This document shows, one piece after another, positions 32,937-44,064 of a stretch of DNA of 64,000 nt. The DNA comes from Eremomyces bilateralis CBS 781.70 (Eukaryota; Ascomycota; Dothideomycetes; Eremomycetales; Eremomycetaceae), in contig NW_022985072.1 in assembly GCF_010015585.1 (NCBI RefSeq), positions 580,973-644,972 on the forward strand. The letters are read 5' to 3'. The notes beneath the pieces were generated by a model. The model had not been told where the DNA came from, did no database searches, and was given only the letters and a program-made list of their open reading frames with translations. Position 1 is the first letter of the stretch. Each line of letters begins with the position of its first letter. Position numbers and translations under genes: made by a program.

Positions 32937-33821
32937 TTATATTTGCACCTTTATCGGAGTAGTGTTCTTTGTACGCATCGCAGCATTAACAACCTGCGTA
33001 TGAGATCGAACAGGTGTGTGGAAGAAAGAAACAAAAAACAGATAAACGAAATGTAAGAGGGCGAATAGTCCCTCTTTCCGCGCCACTACAGCCATATACG
33101 CCCGCTCCACGTCATCATAAGCAACCAGTTGCTGGCCATTAGCTTCGTGAATATGGCCAAAGACGTGTAATTTCGGCTTCGTTCGCCAGACCTCTTGCGA
33201 GAGGAATGCGCAGCCGAACGAGCGGTCCCGGTATCCCAAAGGCGGACCATGCGTGACCAGAATGTCTACATCGTCTGGTATCTGGTTCTCCCAAACGTTC
33301 TCCTCACGGGGGTATTGGAATGCCGTGTACCCGTAAAACTTCGGGCTCATCGGGCTGCCGAATACCTTCAGCGTGCGTCCATCGGCGCATTCGATGGTAG
33401 CCGACCCGTTTTGCAAATAAATCAATCCGGACGTATCCAACGTCTGCACCGTCTTGGAATAGGACCGGATTTCCGGGTCGAGGAATACGTCATGGTTACC
33501 TCCGATCACGATCTTGTGCTGATGAGGTTGCGCCTTCAGCCAGTCGAAGCACGCTTGGATCTCTTTTAATGTCCCGCGATGTGTGAGATCGCCGGCGTGG
33601 ATTAGGACGTCTCCCAGTGGAATGTCAGGTTGTTGGCCGTGGGTGTCCGAAATGCAGATTATTGAGATGGGTGAAGGTGACTGTGCAGGAATAACGCGTC
33701 GGATACCATGGAATTTTCTGGCGAGGTAGGTGGTTGGGGAGCGGATCAAGTCCTCCAGGTCGTAGGGACGGAGCCTTATTAGCGTTCGCCTTAGTGTTCG
33801 TGATTGGTTTATATTTAGCAT
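32937..33821 (-). CDS. Calcineurin-like metallophosphoesterase
   Basis: The ATG at 33821 (MLNINQSRTL) gives about 294 aa; the frame is open to 34061, but those residues are not family-like. All metal-site blocks of the metallophosphoesterase fold are present in order: CISDTHGQ (D-x-H), GDVLIHAGDLTHRG (GD), IGGNHDVFLD (GNHD), VTHGPPLGY (H) and VFGHIHEANG (GHxH). This matches the small eukaryotic/fungal group of single-domain phosphoesterases (rhamnogalacturonase-B/MPPED-like), which act on phosphodiesters with two metal ions; substrate unknown. A hydrophobic stretch after the last motif (ALLHFVYLFFVSFF) could attach the protein to a membrane. The gene converges on the deaminase gene, with 253 bp between stops. 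Confidence 0.85.
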   Translation of the reverse strand: MLNINQSRTLRRTLIRLRPYDLEDLIRSPTTYLARKFHGIRRVIPAQSPSPISIICISDTHGQQPDIPLGDVLIHAGDLTHRGTLKEIQACFDWLKAQPHQHKIVIGGNHDVFLDPEIRSYSKTVQTLDTSGLIYLQNGSATIECADGRTLKVFGSPMSPKFYGYTAFQYPREENVWENQIPDDVDILVTHGPPLGYRDRSFGCAFLSQEVWRTKPKLHVFGHIHEANGQQLVAYDDVERAYMAVVARKEGLFALLHFVYLFFVSFFHTPVRSHTQVVNAAMRTKNTTPIKVQI

Positions 33822-34207
33822 GATGAGAGACTTGTAAAGTAAAGGGAGAAAAGAATATTGGAAAGGCTCAGTAACCGCGATATGGATTTTAAATATGTCG
33901 TGTTCGTCCCTAATAATTCCCTGTAATGTTCGAATCGTGAAGGCACCAAGATTGAGTTGCACTGCCGTCTCACGACACACTGCCCCCTTCCTTTTCGCAC
34001 ACTCAGCAAACCACACTGTGGAATCATGAAGCGATGCAGCCGTAGACAGGCAGAAGTTCAATTATCGAGCATAATCAGAGCTCATGTTGCGAGTTAGAAG
34101 CGATAGAATTTTATGGTGGACATTGATACCCATGGCGCACATCCGTAGGTTTCGGAAATTCTAAATCATTCTAGTATTTGACCTTGGTATTACTATATAG
34201 AATGTCT

Positions 34208-34869
34208 CTACGCGTAATAGGTTGGTACAGCTTCCCCTTCACGTACACGGCCATTTGTCGGGCCAAAATACCCCCAAGTGCGTGACCCTTCAACCAAGGG
34301 CTCATGGTATCCCCGATTTCTGCCGAGGGCGTCACTTCGTTCAATTCCCATCATGGCGGTGATGTGCGCCAAAGTCTCAACGAGGGGGTCTCCGTACAAA
34401 GCGCGTAGACAATGTCCACGATGGGCAGCCGTAAGAGGGAGGCAGACGAATCTCGTGGGTCTGTAGCCGTCCCAATCTGGGCAACGTCTTGCTCGTGGAG
34501 GGTCGTCCGGTATGCGCCCACCTGACATTATGGCAACATTGTTGAATCTCAATCGGATCAGGCCCACGTTGCGAGATGGGATTAAATCGATGAAGCATAC
34601 TCCCAGTGATCGAGGGTTGGCCGCGTCACAGGAATTGCAACACAAGAAGCGTTGGCAGGGGTGCTAGCTAGCTTTATATAACCGGATTTCGATGGGTCAA
34701 TATCTGGTGATGTCTGTATCGGAATAGGCTTTCTCCCGTCTAATAATGGGGAATCCGATCTGGAGGAAGAGGCCGTAGGTGCAGCCAGCAGACCTCGAAA
34801 GCCGCAAGTTTCGCAGCGGAACGGCCCCGGGATGAAAGCATACAACCGATATCCGTCGACTCGCGTCAA
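34208..34869 (-). other. Possible uncharacterised gene, structure unresolved
   Basis: Two overlapping minus-strand open stretches (34869-34582 and 34645-34208) look more coding-like than chance. The first contains DGYRLYAFIPGPFRCETCGFRG with a CxxC pair, and ends in VTRPTLDHWEYASSI. The second ends GYFGPTNGRVREGEAVPTYY. A good donor (GTATGC, near 34603) and a TCAG acceptor could link the first to a third frame, but I could not find a join giving one long continuous protein. It may be a multi-exon orphan gene or a decayed one. Confidence 0.3.
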
Positions 34870-35502
34870 CGATGCGTGTATCTATCGCTTCTTATATGCT
34901 GCCTGTAATAGCGACCTGTGAGTAATTTCTCCGACCCTCACGCTTCCAACCAATGAATGGATCTCATCAAAGCAGGTCGTCATCAATGAAGTTACCGAAG
35001 ACTTACCAGATAACAATTTTTGAGCCGAAGAAACTCGTCTAGACACATGTTTTTCTGTACATTCTTATAATTCGCGGTGATACAGGTTCCGTATGTCGAG
35101 CTCTATACATGTTGAGTCGAGGGCAATTACGGATTTTCTCAGGGAACATACCTCTTTCGAGCACTTCCCAACCGCTGCGGCGAATCGATGAAGAGGGCGG
35201 ACTTTTGTGGACATGTTGTGCATGCAATTGATAATGCAATTCTTAATTCCTTAATCGGTGATGTTGATGTAGAGTTTGGTCTTGTCTGAGCAACGCCGAG
35301 CAATATTTCTAACTCGTTCATTAACACGTGACTTATATTGAATGCCGAACGTCCAGCTCATGGTTCAGTTTGATTTCGCAGTCTCTTAAAAGGCTGAAAA
35401 TTGATGCTATAGAAACTTAATTTGCATATGGGTATCTCGCTTAAAATACATAACCGGTTGACATAAGTTTGACACCTTTTAAACGTGCCAGTCCACCCAT
35501 TT
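34870..35502. other. Intergenic spacer
   Basis: AT-richer sequence with no supported gene. It contains the 3' flank of the acidic unknown gene to the right. Confidence 0.4.
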
Positions 35503-37211
35503 TCATTCCACCGCCAATTCGACGAGTAACCGCAGCCTTTCCGCACTCATCTGCAGGGCAGCTTTCCCATCCAGTTCGATTAGCTGCTTTTTGCCTTCCC
35601 CGAGCGCTCTTTCATTCCTCGCTCGAATCCCCGTATCCACGGCCTTCTGCAGCTGCTTGTCGCATTTCACCTGGCCGGACTCCAACAACTCTATCAACAA
35701 GCGCTCGAGCACAAGGCTGACCTTTAGATTGTCGGGAGTGGTATAGCTATTGGCTGAGCATGAGAGGAACTTCTCCAGGAAAATCGAAGTGGGGACGTTG
35801 AAGACGTTCAGTTTTCTGGGGATGTTGATCATATGAGGGATTAGAAGATCGAAATGGAGAGCCCGGTGGAGTAGAGGCGTCAACTTCGTGGTTCGAAGAA
35901 GAACAGTGTATTGGGGAATCGGGAGGGGGCGCATAGATTCGGTGATGATATCCAGCATTTCGTCGAGACGCCACGCGGGAAAAGTTACATGGTCAAGTAC
36001 GTCGCATATCTAGATATCAGTTAGTCCTCGAGCTTTGAACAGATATGGAAATCCTTACTAGAGCAATAAGTCGCTGCCGTAGCTGGACGGCTTCATAACC
36101 CCCCAACTCTTGCATGTAGTCCACCTCCTCTTCGTCAACATCCATGTCCGTGTCCTGGCTGGTTTCACTGTCAGAAGCCGGTTCAGGGGAATCCGCCAGC
36201 TTCTCATCGTCGCCATCGTAGTCCCCGTAATCTGCGTTTTCAATATCGATCTTCTTCAACTTTTCGAATTTCTTCGCGTCGGATTCATTCTTCCTCTCTT
36301 TCGTCTCGTTCTTCCACACTTCTTTGAAGGCCTTTTGGCAGTCATCGCTGCCATCCGCGAGAATGGCCTTCATCACTCTTCGCCATGCTGCTCGATTTTC
36401 TAGAGCCTCGAGGTAGGACACGATGACGGCTGTATCCAGCCTGCGCTCTTGATCTGTCGCCTCGGCGCTGGCCCTTTTCCTCGCGTTCCAATCCCTCTCC
36501 AGCACCTCAATCACAAACTCCAGCCAACCCCGCCAGTATTCCCACCTCTGCATCCATGCCATCGAGCAATAAAACGCCCATCCGACCACGTCCCAGAACT
36601 GCGCGGCGCGATTGAATACGCTCTGCTCGTTCGCCAGTCGATGTTTGTCTCCGATCATGCCCAGTCCATCCTCTTCTTCCTGCTCGGTGACCCCTCCGTC
36701 GAGGTCGGACCGGTGCTTTTTGAACTCGCCACTGCGCCGCAATTGGCGACGGTCAAGTCGACCGTCACCACGGGATTGGCCCGAGAATTGAAGCACCTTG
36801 TCCCATTGTAGATCTCCGACGCCCGCAACTTCGAGGTACTCCCATAGTAGAGATTGGGCGGATACGGAAACTAATAGGTTGTCGCGATTTGCCGCGCGTG
36901 TTGTGTATTGGGGGTGGACAATAAGGGTCAGGAGCAGAGCGATATGCTGTGGCGGGGGGATATATGCGGGGAGTGTGGACGCTTGAGGATGCGATTGCGA
37001 GGAGATGAGGAGTTGACGGAGGAGAGGTAGAGCTGTGGTATCTAGAAAGACAAGACCGGTTAGAATACATCCCACACGACAACTACAGCGAAATATCAAC
37101 GAGATACATACAAAGTCCTTCGTCAAGATCAACCGTGACTCGCGACAGAAGTGGTCGAGGGAGATGCTTGACGACACGCTTCAGGGGTGGAGAAATAGAG
37201 AAAGATGGCAT
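35503..37211 (-). CDS. Conserved-looking acidic protein of unknown function
   Basis: Three exons (37211-37112, 37041-36059, 36009-35503) give 529 aa with all junctions in phase (introns 70 and 49 bp; donors GTATGT and GTAAGG). The N-terminus MPSFSISPPLKRVVKHLPRP is basic. The middle has a Trp-rich helical block QFWDVVGWAFYCSMAWMQRWEYWRGWLEFVIEVLERDW (about residues 220-260) that looks like a conserved core. A Lys/Glu stretch leads to an acidic, disordered segment (DIENADYGDYDGDDEK ... DTDMDVDEEEVDY). The C-terminal 170 residues are helical. There is no signal peptide, membrane segment or catalytic motif. The acidic and basic tracts suggest a nuclear protein, but I do not recognise the family. 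Confidence 0.75.
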
Positions 37212-37487
37212 TTCGACTCATTCTAGATATCACGATTGGTAGAATGGGAGGTCACTTTAAATCAACTAATAATAGAGCGCGTCGTTGCTGTTCTTCAATA
37301 AAGTCGAGCACGATGTCGCCGACCAGAGGTGATCCCCGTCATAACAGGGTCTGTCTCATAGAACCCCTGTATGGATACTCGACGACGACGACAGCGCGAT
37401 TCAGGTGGTTTCTGCATCCAGAACATTTCCTCTTTTTCTTCGAAGTCTTCAATTAACTACGAATAGCAATTTTATAATACCGGGCAT

Positions 37488-38314
37488 TTACACCGAGGCT
37501 GTTGATGCAAAGGCTCGAAACCCAGGACCTGATTCATTCAGACCAATGCGTTTCTTGTTCAGTCCACGATCAACCTTCGATCGACCCGACAGCAGAGACA
37601 TGATCTCCCTCTTGTTGGCCTCGGAGTGCTGCAACCGGGCCTACGCCTTCTTCATCTCCTCCAGCTTCATCCACAGCAGCTCCATGAGAGCCTCCTCCGG
37701 ATGCATGTTGGCGCAGTCCTCACCACCACTGCATTCTCCATCCGGCTTGGGCGGCACCTTGCTCTTGCAGACCGATTGCTCATGGATCAACCTATATCGC
37801 CAAGTCTCATCGGCTTGACGATCAGCCCCCCACGGTCCGGATCCGTATAAGCCCAGGCTTTCATATCAAGAGGGCAATCCGACGACTACACGTGTTCCAC
37901 ATTAGGGCCTAATCAACCGATGACGGATAGTAGGAGTCTCTTGCCTCAGGATTGACATGGCGAGGACACAAGTGGGTGTTGTGCGCACAATAACGATCCC
38001 TGCAACCAATGCCGAAGAAGCTCTTGGGGCACATTATCTCCATATATTGCGTCCACGCTGGCGAACCGCTGGACGGCCGAATCGACCAGGGCATCATTGT
38101 GAAGTATTCCTCAGTCGATCCGGTACTACGAGGCTGTTAACCCAGTGCAACTCAGAATGCATATTGGAGGAACCCACGGCACGGAACCCCCCTCGGCAGA
38201 TTGCTTCTGGGCAGGGGACGAGGGCTCGTCAGTGGCCCCGCCGTTATTGCTATCCTCCTCTGGGCCATCGGGATGCGAGCGGTTGAGGGCATTAAGATAG
38301 TCCTTGGTCAACAT
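37488..38314 (-). pseudogene. Uncharacterised Cys/His-rich gene, probably decayed
   Basis: Three coding-like blocks follow one another on the minus strand. Block 1 (from 38314): MLTKDYLNALNRSHPDGPEE and an acidic/Ser-rich segment. Block 2 (about 38110-37930): YMEIMCPKSFFGIGCRDRYC, AHNTHLCPRHVNPEARDSYY. Block 3 (about 37860-37488): SLGLYGSGPWGADRQADETW, RLIHEQSVCKSKVPPKPDGE, CSGGEDCANMHPEEALMELL and a helix, ending GFRAFASTASV and stop. An intron with donor GTTGAT and acceptor AAAG could join blocks 2 and 3. Within block 3 a TAG at 37643-37641 interrupts otherwise continuous coding; it is one C-to-T change from CAG, the change expected of repeat-induced point mutation. The Cys/His spacing suggests a zinc-binding protein. 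It may be a pseudogene, or a working gene ending at this stop. Function unknown. Confidence 0.5.
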
Positions 38315-39211
38315 TGCTGATGTATCTTACGAACTAGGCACATAGGTGAGAAGGGTAAGTGGGGAAGGAATATGTGAGTGAGGGGAAGGAGAAGGATGAG
38401 TAGACGGGTCAAAGGAAGCGAGAGAATATGCGAGAACCCAAATCATGGGAGTTCATTGAGCATGGTAGCTGGACCGTGCTATGTATAGCAGTTGATATCA
38501 CATGCGGTTTTACTACTATTCCAATACAGCAGTAGCGTATAGTATACAAGAGCGATATCTGATGGACTAGCGCGTCCTGTTAACGCTACTGTCTGGGGAT
38601 AGGGGAGACTCTCGGGTATTTTGAAGTGTTGCCATCTTCGATTCACTGTATATCGACCAGAGCAGTGATCAGTCGACGTATGGATTTGTTTGAGTCTTAA
38701 GCATCTGAAGGCATTTATGAGCAATCCAAAGGGGAATAAATAGTTGAGGCTTCGTCCCGGACGTGCTCCCGCAGCCGATGGAATCGGACTACTAGGGCCC
38801 TTGGATGAGGTATTCAGGTTGTGATGGACCGTAGGGGTGGAAGAAATGGATAGAACTTCCCTTTGATACCCTCCCCGGTCACGTAAATGGAGTCAGATTT
38901 AGTTGAGATGTAATCTTATGATCCTGCCAAAGGTGATTTAGATGAACATACAGGTAAAGAAATTCCGGTGATTATCAATTTAGTTTGCATAACGCAAATC
39001 CGGTCAACTTGTTTATCGGTAGAACTAAGCGCAACAGTCTACCTAACCATCAAACCTAAAGCTAGCAAGCGGAGTAAGCCTACAGATCAGACTCCGATTC
39101 TTCCCCCTCCCCTCCAATGTGGGACCCTGCTATTGAAGAACTGCCACCATTGCTGCCTCTCAATGGTCATATCCCATTTCAAGTGGACTGACGGAGAAAG
39201 CCTACATGTCG
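38315..39211. other. Intergenic spacer
   Basis: No gene is supported; open stretches lack domains. It contains the promoter of the gene to the left and the 3' flank of the F-box/ankyrin gene. Confidence 0.45.
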
Positions 39212-40567
39212 TCATCTTCCAACCTTTGCTCCGTGCTTCAGAAGAATGTCAACCATCTGTCGCCTCCCACACTTCATCGCCCATTTCAAGGGTCCACAAG
39301 GGGAATTGACATCCGCACCATTGTCAATTAAAATCTGGAGGCATCGGACGGAACCACTCTTGACCGCATGAGTAATTGGCAAAACGTCCCGATAATATCC
39401 CGCGGCATTACTATTATCCATAGCACCTGCATCAATGAGCTGCCGCATGACCTCATATTGTCCGTGAGCAGCAGCAGCTCCAAGGGGGCTGATCCAGTAG
39501 GTACGGCTTTTGAATTTCGGATGGACCTTCTTCATCATTGCGGCCACGAACTGTTCGTGGCCACCAGCTGCACTGTAAAGCAAGCAAACAGCGTAGAGTC
39601 TGGATATTCCGTTATATGTATCCCCGTTTAACGTCAGGTCCCACGAAAGCGTGTCGTAAAGGCCGCGCTTACGGGCTAGTTTCAGGAGACGTTTAAACTC
39701 GGGCAAATAGCCACCACCAGCTGCCCCAACCAGGGCGAACTCAAAGGTTTTTTGGGTAATCGCATAGCTGAACTGGGGATCCACTAGGGACAGTAATATT
39801 TCGGGGTGGCTGGGTTTGGGGCGTTCGAAAAAGACATTGAATCGTAGTCCAGAAATACTCGTAAGATCAGGTCGTATAATGCCCCAGAATCCACGGCGAA
39901 GGAGCATTCGAACGATTGGTGTGTGACCTTCAGCGATGGCACAGAGCAAAGGGGATCCAAAAGCCGTTGGTCTATTCGTGCCGTTTTCGAGGCAGCTATA
40001 GACGATGGCTTCGTGGCCTATAAAAGAGCCAGCCGCCAACAAGTTTTGCTCTTTGCTTGCAAACTGCTGGGTAAAACGCTTTGGGGTTCTGAAGAGATTC
40101 AGTGGTGCTCCATGCTCCGCTGCCGCGTCACATAACATGCGAATACATGTCTTTCGATCCACGTCGGGATCGAAGGATATGATGTCGTCGACTGTTTGAA
40201 GAATGACACTTGATGGGTAGACGGATCCGTCCTGTAATGTTTGCCAGAGTAGATACTCTGTCAACACATATTGCCCCACCCTGTGTGGGACAATTCGTCC
40301 AGTTGAACCAAATTTTTTGTAAGCTAGAAGCCTATGCAATGCTCTAGTTGAACAAATTGCTCTAACAGTTTCGATGTTGAACCGTCCTACCCAAGTCAGC
40401 AAGTTCATATATACGGTTGACCACATACTTGAAACAAGCCGCAATGGGAACACTTCATTCAGTGTGCTGCCTCTAACAAATGTTTCTACCACCTCTCCAA
40501 AAATTTCTGGGGGCAGGTCAAGAAGCTGATTCATTGTCGCTGGATCTGCTGCTGTTCTAGGGTCCAT
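39212..40567 (-). CDS. F-box and ankyrin-repeat protein
   Basis: One uninterrupted frame. The ATG at 40567 (MDPRTAADP) gives 451 aa; in-frame ATGs at 40630 and 40534 are alternatives, the last starting right at the F-box. The N-terminal F-box-like segment is LLDLPPEIFGEVVETFV ... VFPLRLVSSMW. The rest is a set of degenerate ankyrin repeats: FGSPLLCAIAEGHTPIVRML, SPLGAAAAHGQYEVMRQLID, LPITHAVKSGSVRCLQILID, GPLKWAMKCGRRQMVDILLK. In fungi such proteins form large, rapidly changing families thought to recruit substrates to SCF ubiquitin ligases; the target is unknown. The gene ends 243 bp before a tRNA gene on the other strand begins at its 5' side, across AT-rich palindromes. Confidence 0.85.
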   Translation of the reverse strand: MDPRTAADPATMNQLLDLPPEIFGEVVETFVRGSTLNEVFPLRLVSSMWSTVYMNLLTWVGRFNIETVRAICSTRALHRLLAYKKFGSTGRIVPHRVGQYVLTEYLLWQTLQDGSVYPSSVILQTVDDIISFDPDVDRKTCIRMLCDAAAEHGAPLNLFRTPKRFTQQFASKEQNLLAAGSFIGHEAIVYSCLENGTNRPTAFGSPLLCAIAEGHTPIVRMLLRRGFWGIIRPDLTSISGLRFNVFFERPKPSHPEILLSLVDPQFSYAITQKTFEFALVGAAGGGYLPEFKRLLKLARKRGLYDTLSWDLTLNGDTYNGISRLYAVCLLYSAAGGHEQFVAAMMKKVHPKFKSRTYWISPLGAAAAHGQYEVMRQLIDAGAMDNSNAAGYYRDVLPITHAVKSGSVRCLQILIDNGADVNSPCGPLKWAMKCGRRQMVDILLKHGAKVGR

Positions 40568-40869
40568 CACAAGAAACATAGATGGAGGTTCACTCAGCGA
40601 CCAAAAGAAAATAAGGGGCCCAAGTCCCAAGAACCTGTGTGCATTTTGGCGTATCCAGCTGATGATTTGATTATATGCGGGAGTGTGAATTAAATATGGC
40701 TAGGCAGCAAGATTATTGACCATTAAGTTAACTAAGTTAGCTAACTTAATTAGTCAGGAGTTCTGCATGTTGGATACCTGAAGTTCGCTGTAAACTCACG
40801 TGATGGGTAAGCGAACTCCTGAACAGAATTGCTCGATATCATCTAAAATCTCCAATTCTTTTCATCGAA

Positions 40870-40968
40870 TCCGATGTGGTGTAACGGCTATCATCGCCCG
40901 CTTTCATTGAAAGCAGAAAATACGCTTACGTAAACCGGGCAGACCCGGGTTCGACTCCCGGCATCGGA
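40870..40968 (+). tRNA. tRNA-Glu (UUC) with a 28-nt intron
   Basis: A perfect 7-bp acceptor stem pairs TCCGATG (40870-40876) with CATCGGA (40962-40968). The D-arm is GTG-TAACGGCTA-TCA. The anticodon stem GCCCG/CGGGC closes a loop CTTTCA-C with anticodon TTC. The T-arm CCGGG-TTCGACT-CCCGG is complete. A 28-nt intron (40907-40934) sits at the canonical place, one base after the anticodon. The mature tRNA is 71 nt before CCA addition. The internal A and B boxes look intact, so the gene is probably active. Confidence 0.93.
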
Positions 40969-40973
40969 ATTTA

Positions 40974-40979
40974 TTTTTT
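40974..40979 (+). terminator. Pol III terminator of tRNA-Glu
   Basis: A run of six T starts 6 nt after the tRNA 3' end, the normal stop signal for RNA polymerase III. Confidence 0.8.
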
Positions 40980-41082
40980 CTACAATTTCCAGATTTTTGG
41001 GTATTTTTTTTGGCCTTAGGGATAAAGAATTATAAGTTAACTTAAGTTAACTTAGTAATGGTATAACTAACTTAGTTATAGC

Positions 41083-41560
41083 ATTAAACACAATGCTTAG
41101 TACCTATCCATCTGAATATCTGCATTATTACGTTTTGAATGGTTATCATCCGATCTATGCATCACCTCTTCTTCAGATCATAACCAAACCAACCCCTGAA
41201 TTCTTCTCCGTAAATTCCTGTGCCAATTGCGCGGTAATAGAGCAAGCCCTAATGAGAACAATTATCACGACATAAAAAAGCTACTCGATAAGACGAGCGA
41301 TGGCAGCGTCAGCTAATAATCCACGAACGGCCTGGGTGATGATAGGATCCTCCCCTTCCTCATCCTATTGATGAAACGTGATACAAAGAATCATGTTCAT
41401 TGATATTTTAATCCAAGTCTATCCACAGAGGTTGTCTATCAGAGCCCATCGTAAATGAGCCTATCGCGTTCACTCATATCTGCCATCCATCCAACTCCTA
41501 TCGTGACCATCAGTGTGATGAGAACTCAAGGCATCCGATCCAAATCACCATTCCCTCTCC
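41083..41560. other. Intergenic spacer
   Basis: AT-rich sequence without a supported gene; 3' flank of the copper amine oxidase gene. Confidence 0.45.
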
Positions 41561-44000
41561 TTAGGTAGTGACATCCACCTCGATTCCAAGAACCGGCTCG
41601 CTGAACTGCACCGCGCAAGTGGGCAACGGCACTCCATAATTCTCAAACTCTAGCACATACTCCCCGGTGGCCGTCTTATTCGGTACGATCCACCTCCGAT
41701 TCAATAGATCTCCATCCTGCGCCTGATCATTGAAGTTCTGCGGCGCGAACACAATGCTCGCATACGCCTCGCTGTACAAAGTCACCGGCACGTCCTCCGC
41801 CCGCGTAAAATGATGCATCCCCAGGTTGAACCACACCACCAGATCCGTGTCGTCCACGCTTTCACCGTCGAAGAACTCCGCGAAGTCCTGCTGCGGCGCC
41901 CACGGCAGATTGACGTTCTGGATGCTGTTGCTGAACGGCTCGTTGTCATGCTGCTGGGTGACGGCGAGGTGGCTTTTCACGAACGCCGCGTTGTCGCGTG
42001 ACCAGGGGGAGTTTGCGATCGAGAGATGGATGTCCGAGCGGCCGGGGACGATGCGGTAGCCGCGGGGCTGGTCCCATTTGTTGGTCTCGTTCTTGTTGAG
42101 CACGACGTACATGGCTTGGTTGTTCGGAGCCCAGTCGAACTGCTCTTCTTCAGCCTTGTAACTGACGTTCATCTTCATCTGCTCGAAGGTGCCAAGTTCG
42201 GGGAACCACGGCTGGGTGACGTTGGCGACGACTAGCTCGGATACTTGCAGGCTATTGTTCACCCCGACGATGTCGAAGTCGGCTTTGTAGTTGATGATGT
42301 GGTCGTGCAGACTGCCCATGGTGGCGTCATGGATCCGGGGGCCCCACGAGGTTTGGTTGGCGTAGTACGGGGAGGACTGGAGATAACCAGATGCGCGAAC
42401 GGCGACCTCGATGCTGCCGTCGAGGTGGAAGGAATAATCGAACATGTAGTCGTAGTTGCCGATGGTGGCGATCGCGCGGACGGTGAGTGCAGCGCCCTTC
42501 ACAACACCAAGGTTCGCGAAGCCGTAGTCACTGCTACCACCGCCGGTGCGGTGCCGGGCGAGAGGGAAGTTCATATCGTGCTCGAAGATGCAAATCGAGT
42601 CCGTGTTGGTGACGGTGGTGTTGGCCTCGTGGTACGAGACGTTCCAGAAGGTCGACCCGAAGGGCTGAAGAAGTCAGTATTTGGCCATCGATCACATATG
42701 CCTAGATGTTGGTCCTGGAAAGGGGATGGGGACTTACGCAGTCATATCCTTCAAGCAAAGTGCCCATATCAGTTCCGAGCGAGTAATATGTGTCATGATA
42801 CACAGTATTAGCAGCCTTGGGCTGATTGCCACCATACTGTGCCAACGCTTCCTGCAGCGAAAGCTCAAAAAGCACAGTATCGCCCTTGTATTTGACGTCA
42901 TGGATGGATATTCCAGTGGTCCTGGAGAACGATAGGTAGAACGTGAAACCCATGTACTCGATGTATTGTGCTTCAGGATCTACCTTGTAACGCTTCCCAC
43001 CGAGCTCAATGCTTGATGGCGCAAACCGGTCCTCCAGGTCACGCTGACCCATATCGTCTTTGTGGTTAACCAAAGCCCAGTCAGCATCGAGGGTCTGTTG
43101 ATAGTCTTGAACAAGTTCGCCAGCATCGAACGCAGCGCGAAGTTCGACTTCGGTTTCGAAGAAGCGCTCCTTGGTCACGAATCCCTTGAGGAAATATAGC
43201 GACGAATCGGTGCCTGTGCAGTCGATCAAGAGGTAGAAATCTATTGGTGTCAAATAGCTCGCAACGCCAGGGAGGCGGAACAAGATAGAACGGAACGATT
43301 GAGTTCCATCGAATGATTGAGGCGTCCCTGATGTGGCGCTGAGATTGGTTCGCTCATCCTCAGACCCGTAGTAGACACTTCCCTGGAACAAAGCCGCCGT
43401 GATGTCGGCGATGCTGCTCATCGTCTCGGCGATGAGAGGCTCGGTGGCAGCTGACCGGGGTCCGTCGAAAACGCGAGCGTTAAAAGGAACGCGGCCACCT
43501 TGTCCACCATTGTACAAGTAGTCAAGAGGCTGAATAGTGGTAGTCGTGCTGACTGGCAGAGGTCCAACCATGTATTCCTGGGAATCCGGGTCGGCTTTCC
43601 CACCCTGGAAGAGGATAACACGAGCGTATTTCGGAGGAGGAGGACCGCCTGCCTTGTATGCGAGCACGTCTGTCTTGTTCACAGGAACCGTGTCGATGAA
43701 ATAGACGTAGTTGTCCGTCTGGGTGGCCTCTTCCGGATCCGTGAGGTTCAATCCCAGTGCCGGATCGTGAACGAAGTCCCACACCGCGCGGTTGTCCTCC
43801 GCACTGATCTGAGCCCACACGTTAGTATAGGGGGCAGTGGCCGTCTCAGCAACATCGCCGAGACAGCTCGCCGTGCTGGAGTTTCCATCTGTCCTTTGCT
43901 CCAGAGCACGCTTGAGGAGAGCACGCTCATAGCCAAGCGGAGTTCCCGGGAGGGCAGCAACTGCTGCCGCAATTGAAAGCGTAACGAAACTCGGACGCAT
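41561..44000 (-). CDS. Secreted copper amine oxidase
   Basis: Two exons (44000-42738, 42664-41561; 73-bp intron, in phase) give 788 aa. Residues 1-17 form a signal peptide. The topaquinone consensus T-x-x-N-Y-D is present as TIGNYDYMFDY, the Tyr being the residue converted to TPQ. Copper ligands are the HxH in SLHDHIINYKADFDIVG and the downstream His in GMHHFTRAEDVP. The start of the catalytic domain includes FYLSFSRTTGISIHDVKY and YYSLGTDM...GYDCPFGSTFWNV. The enzyme oxidises primary amines to aldehydes with release of ammonia and peroxide; filamentous fungi use such enzymes to gain nitrogen from amines. Many NxT/NxS sites fit secretion. It has a consensus TATA box. Confidence 0.94.
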
Positions 44001-44064
44001 GATGAAAGATAATTGCAGACTCGTTTACAGGGAAAAGGAAAAGTGTATCCGATTTACAGGCTGC

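Larger units (their letters stand above)
40720..41082. repeat. AT-rich palindromes bracketing the tRNA-Glu gene
   Basis: Left of the tRNA is a perfect 16-bp palindrome TAAGTTAGCTAACTTA (40733-40748), preceded by AAGTTAACT. Right of it are two tandem copies of the 10-bp palindrome AAGTTAACTT (41034-41053) and then a 19-bp palindrome built on TATAACTAA (41062-41080). The word AAGTTAACT and the TAACTAAGTTA family recur on both sides in opposite orientation. The sequence shows this directly; a nested MITE or a Pol III-linked insertion site is inference. Confidence 0.6.
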
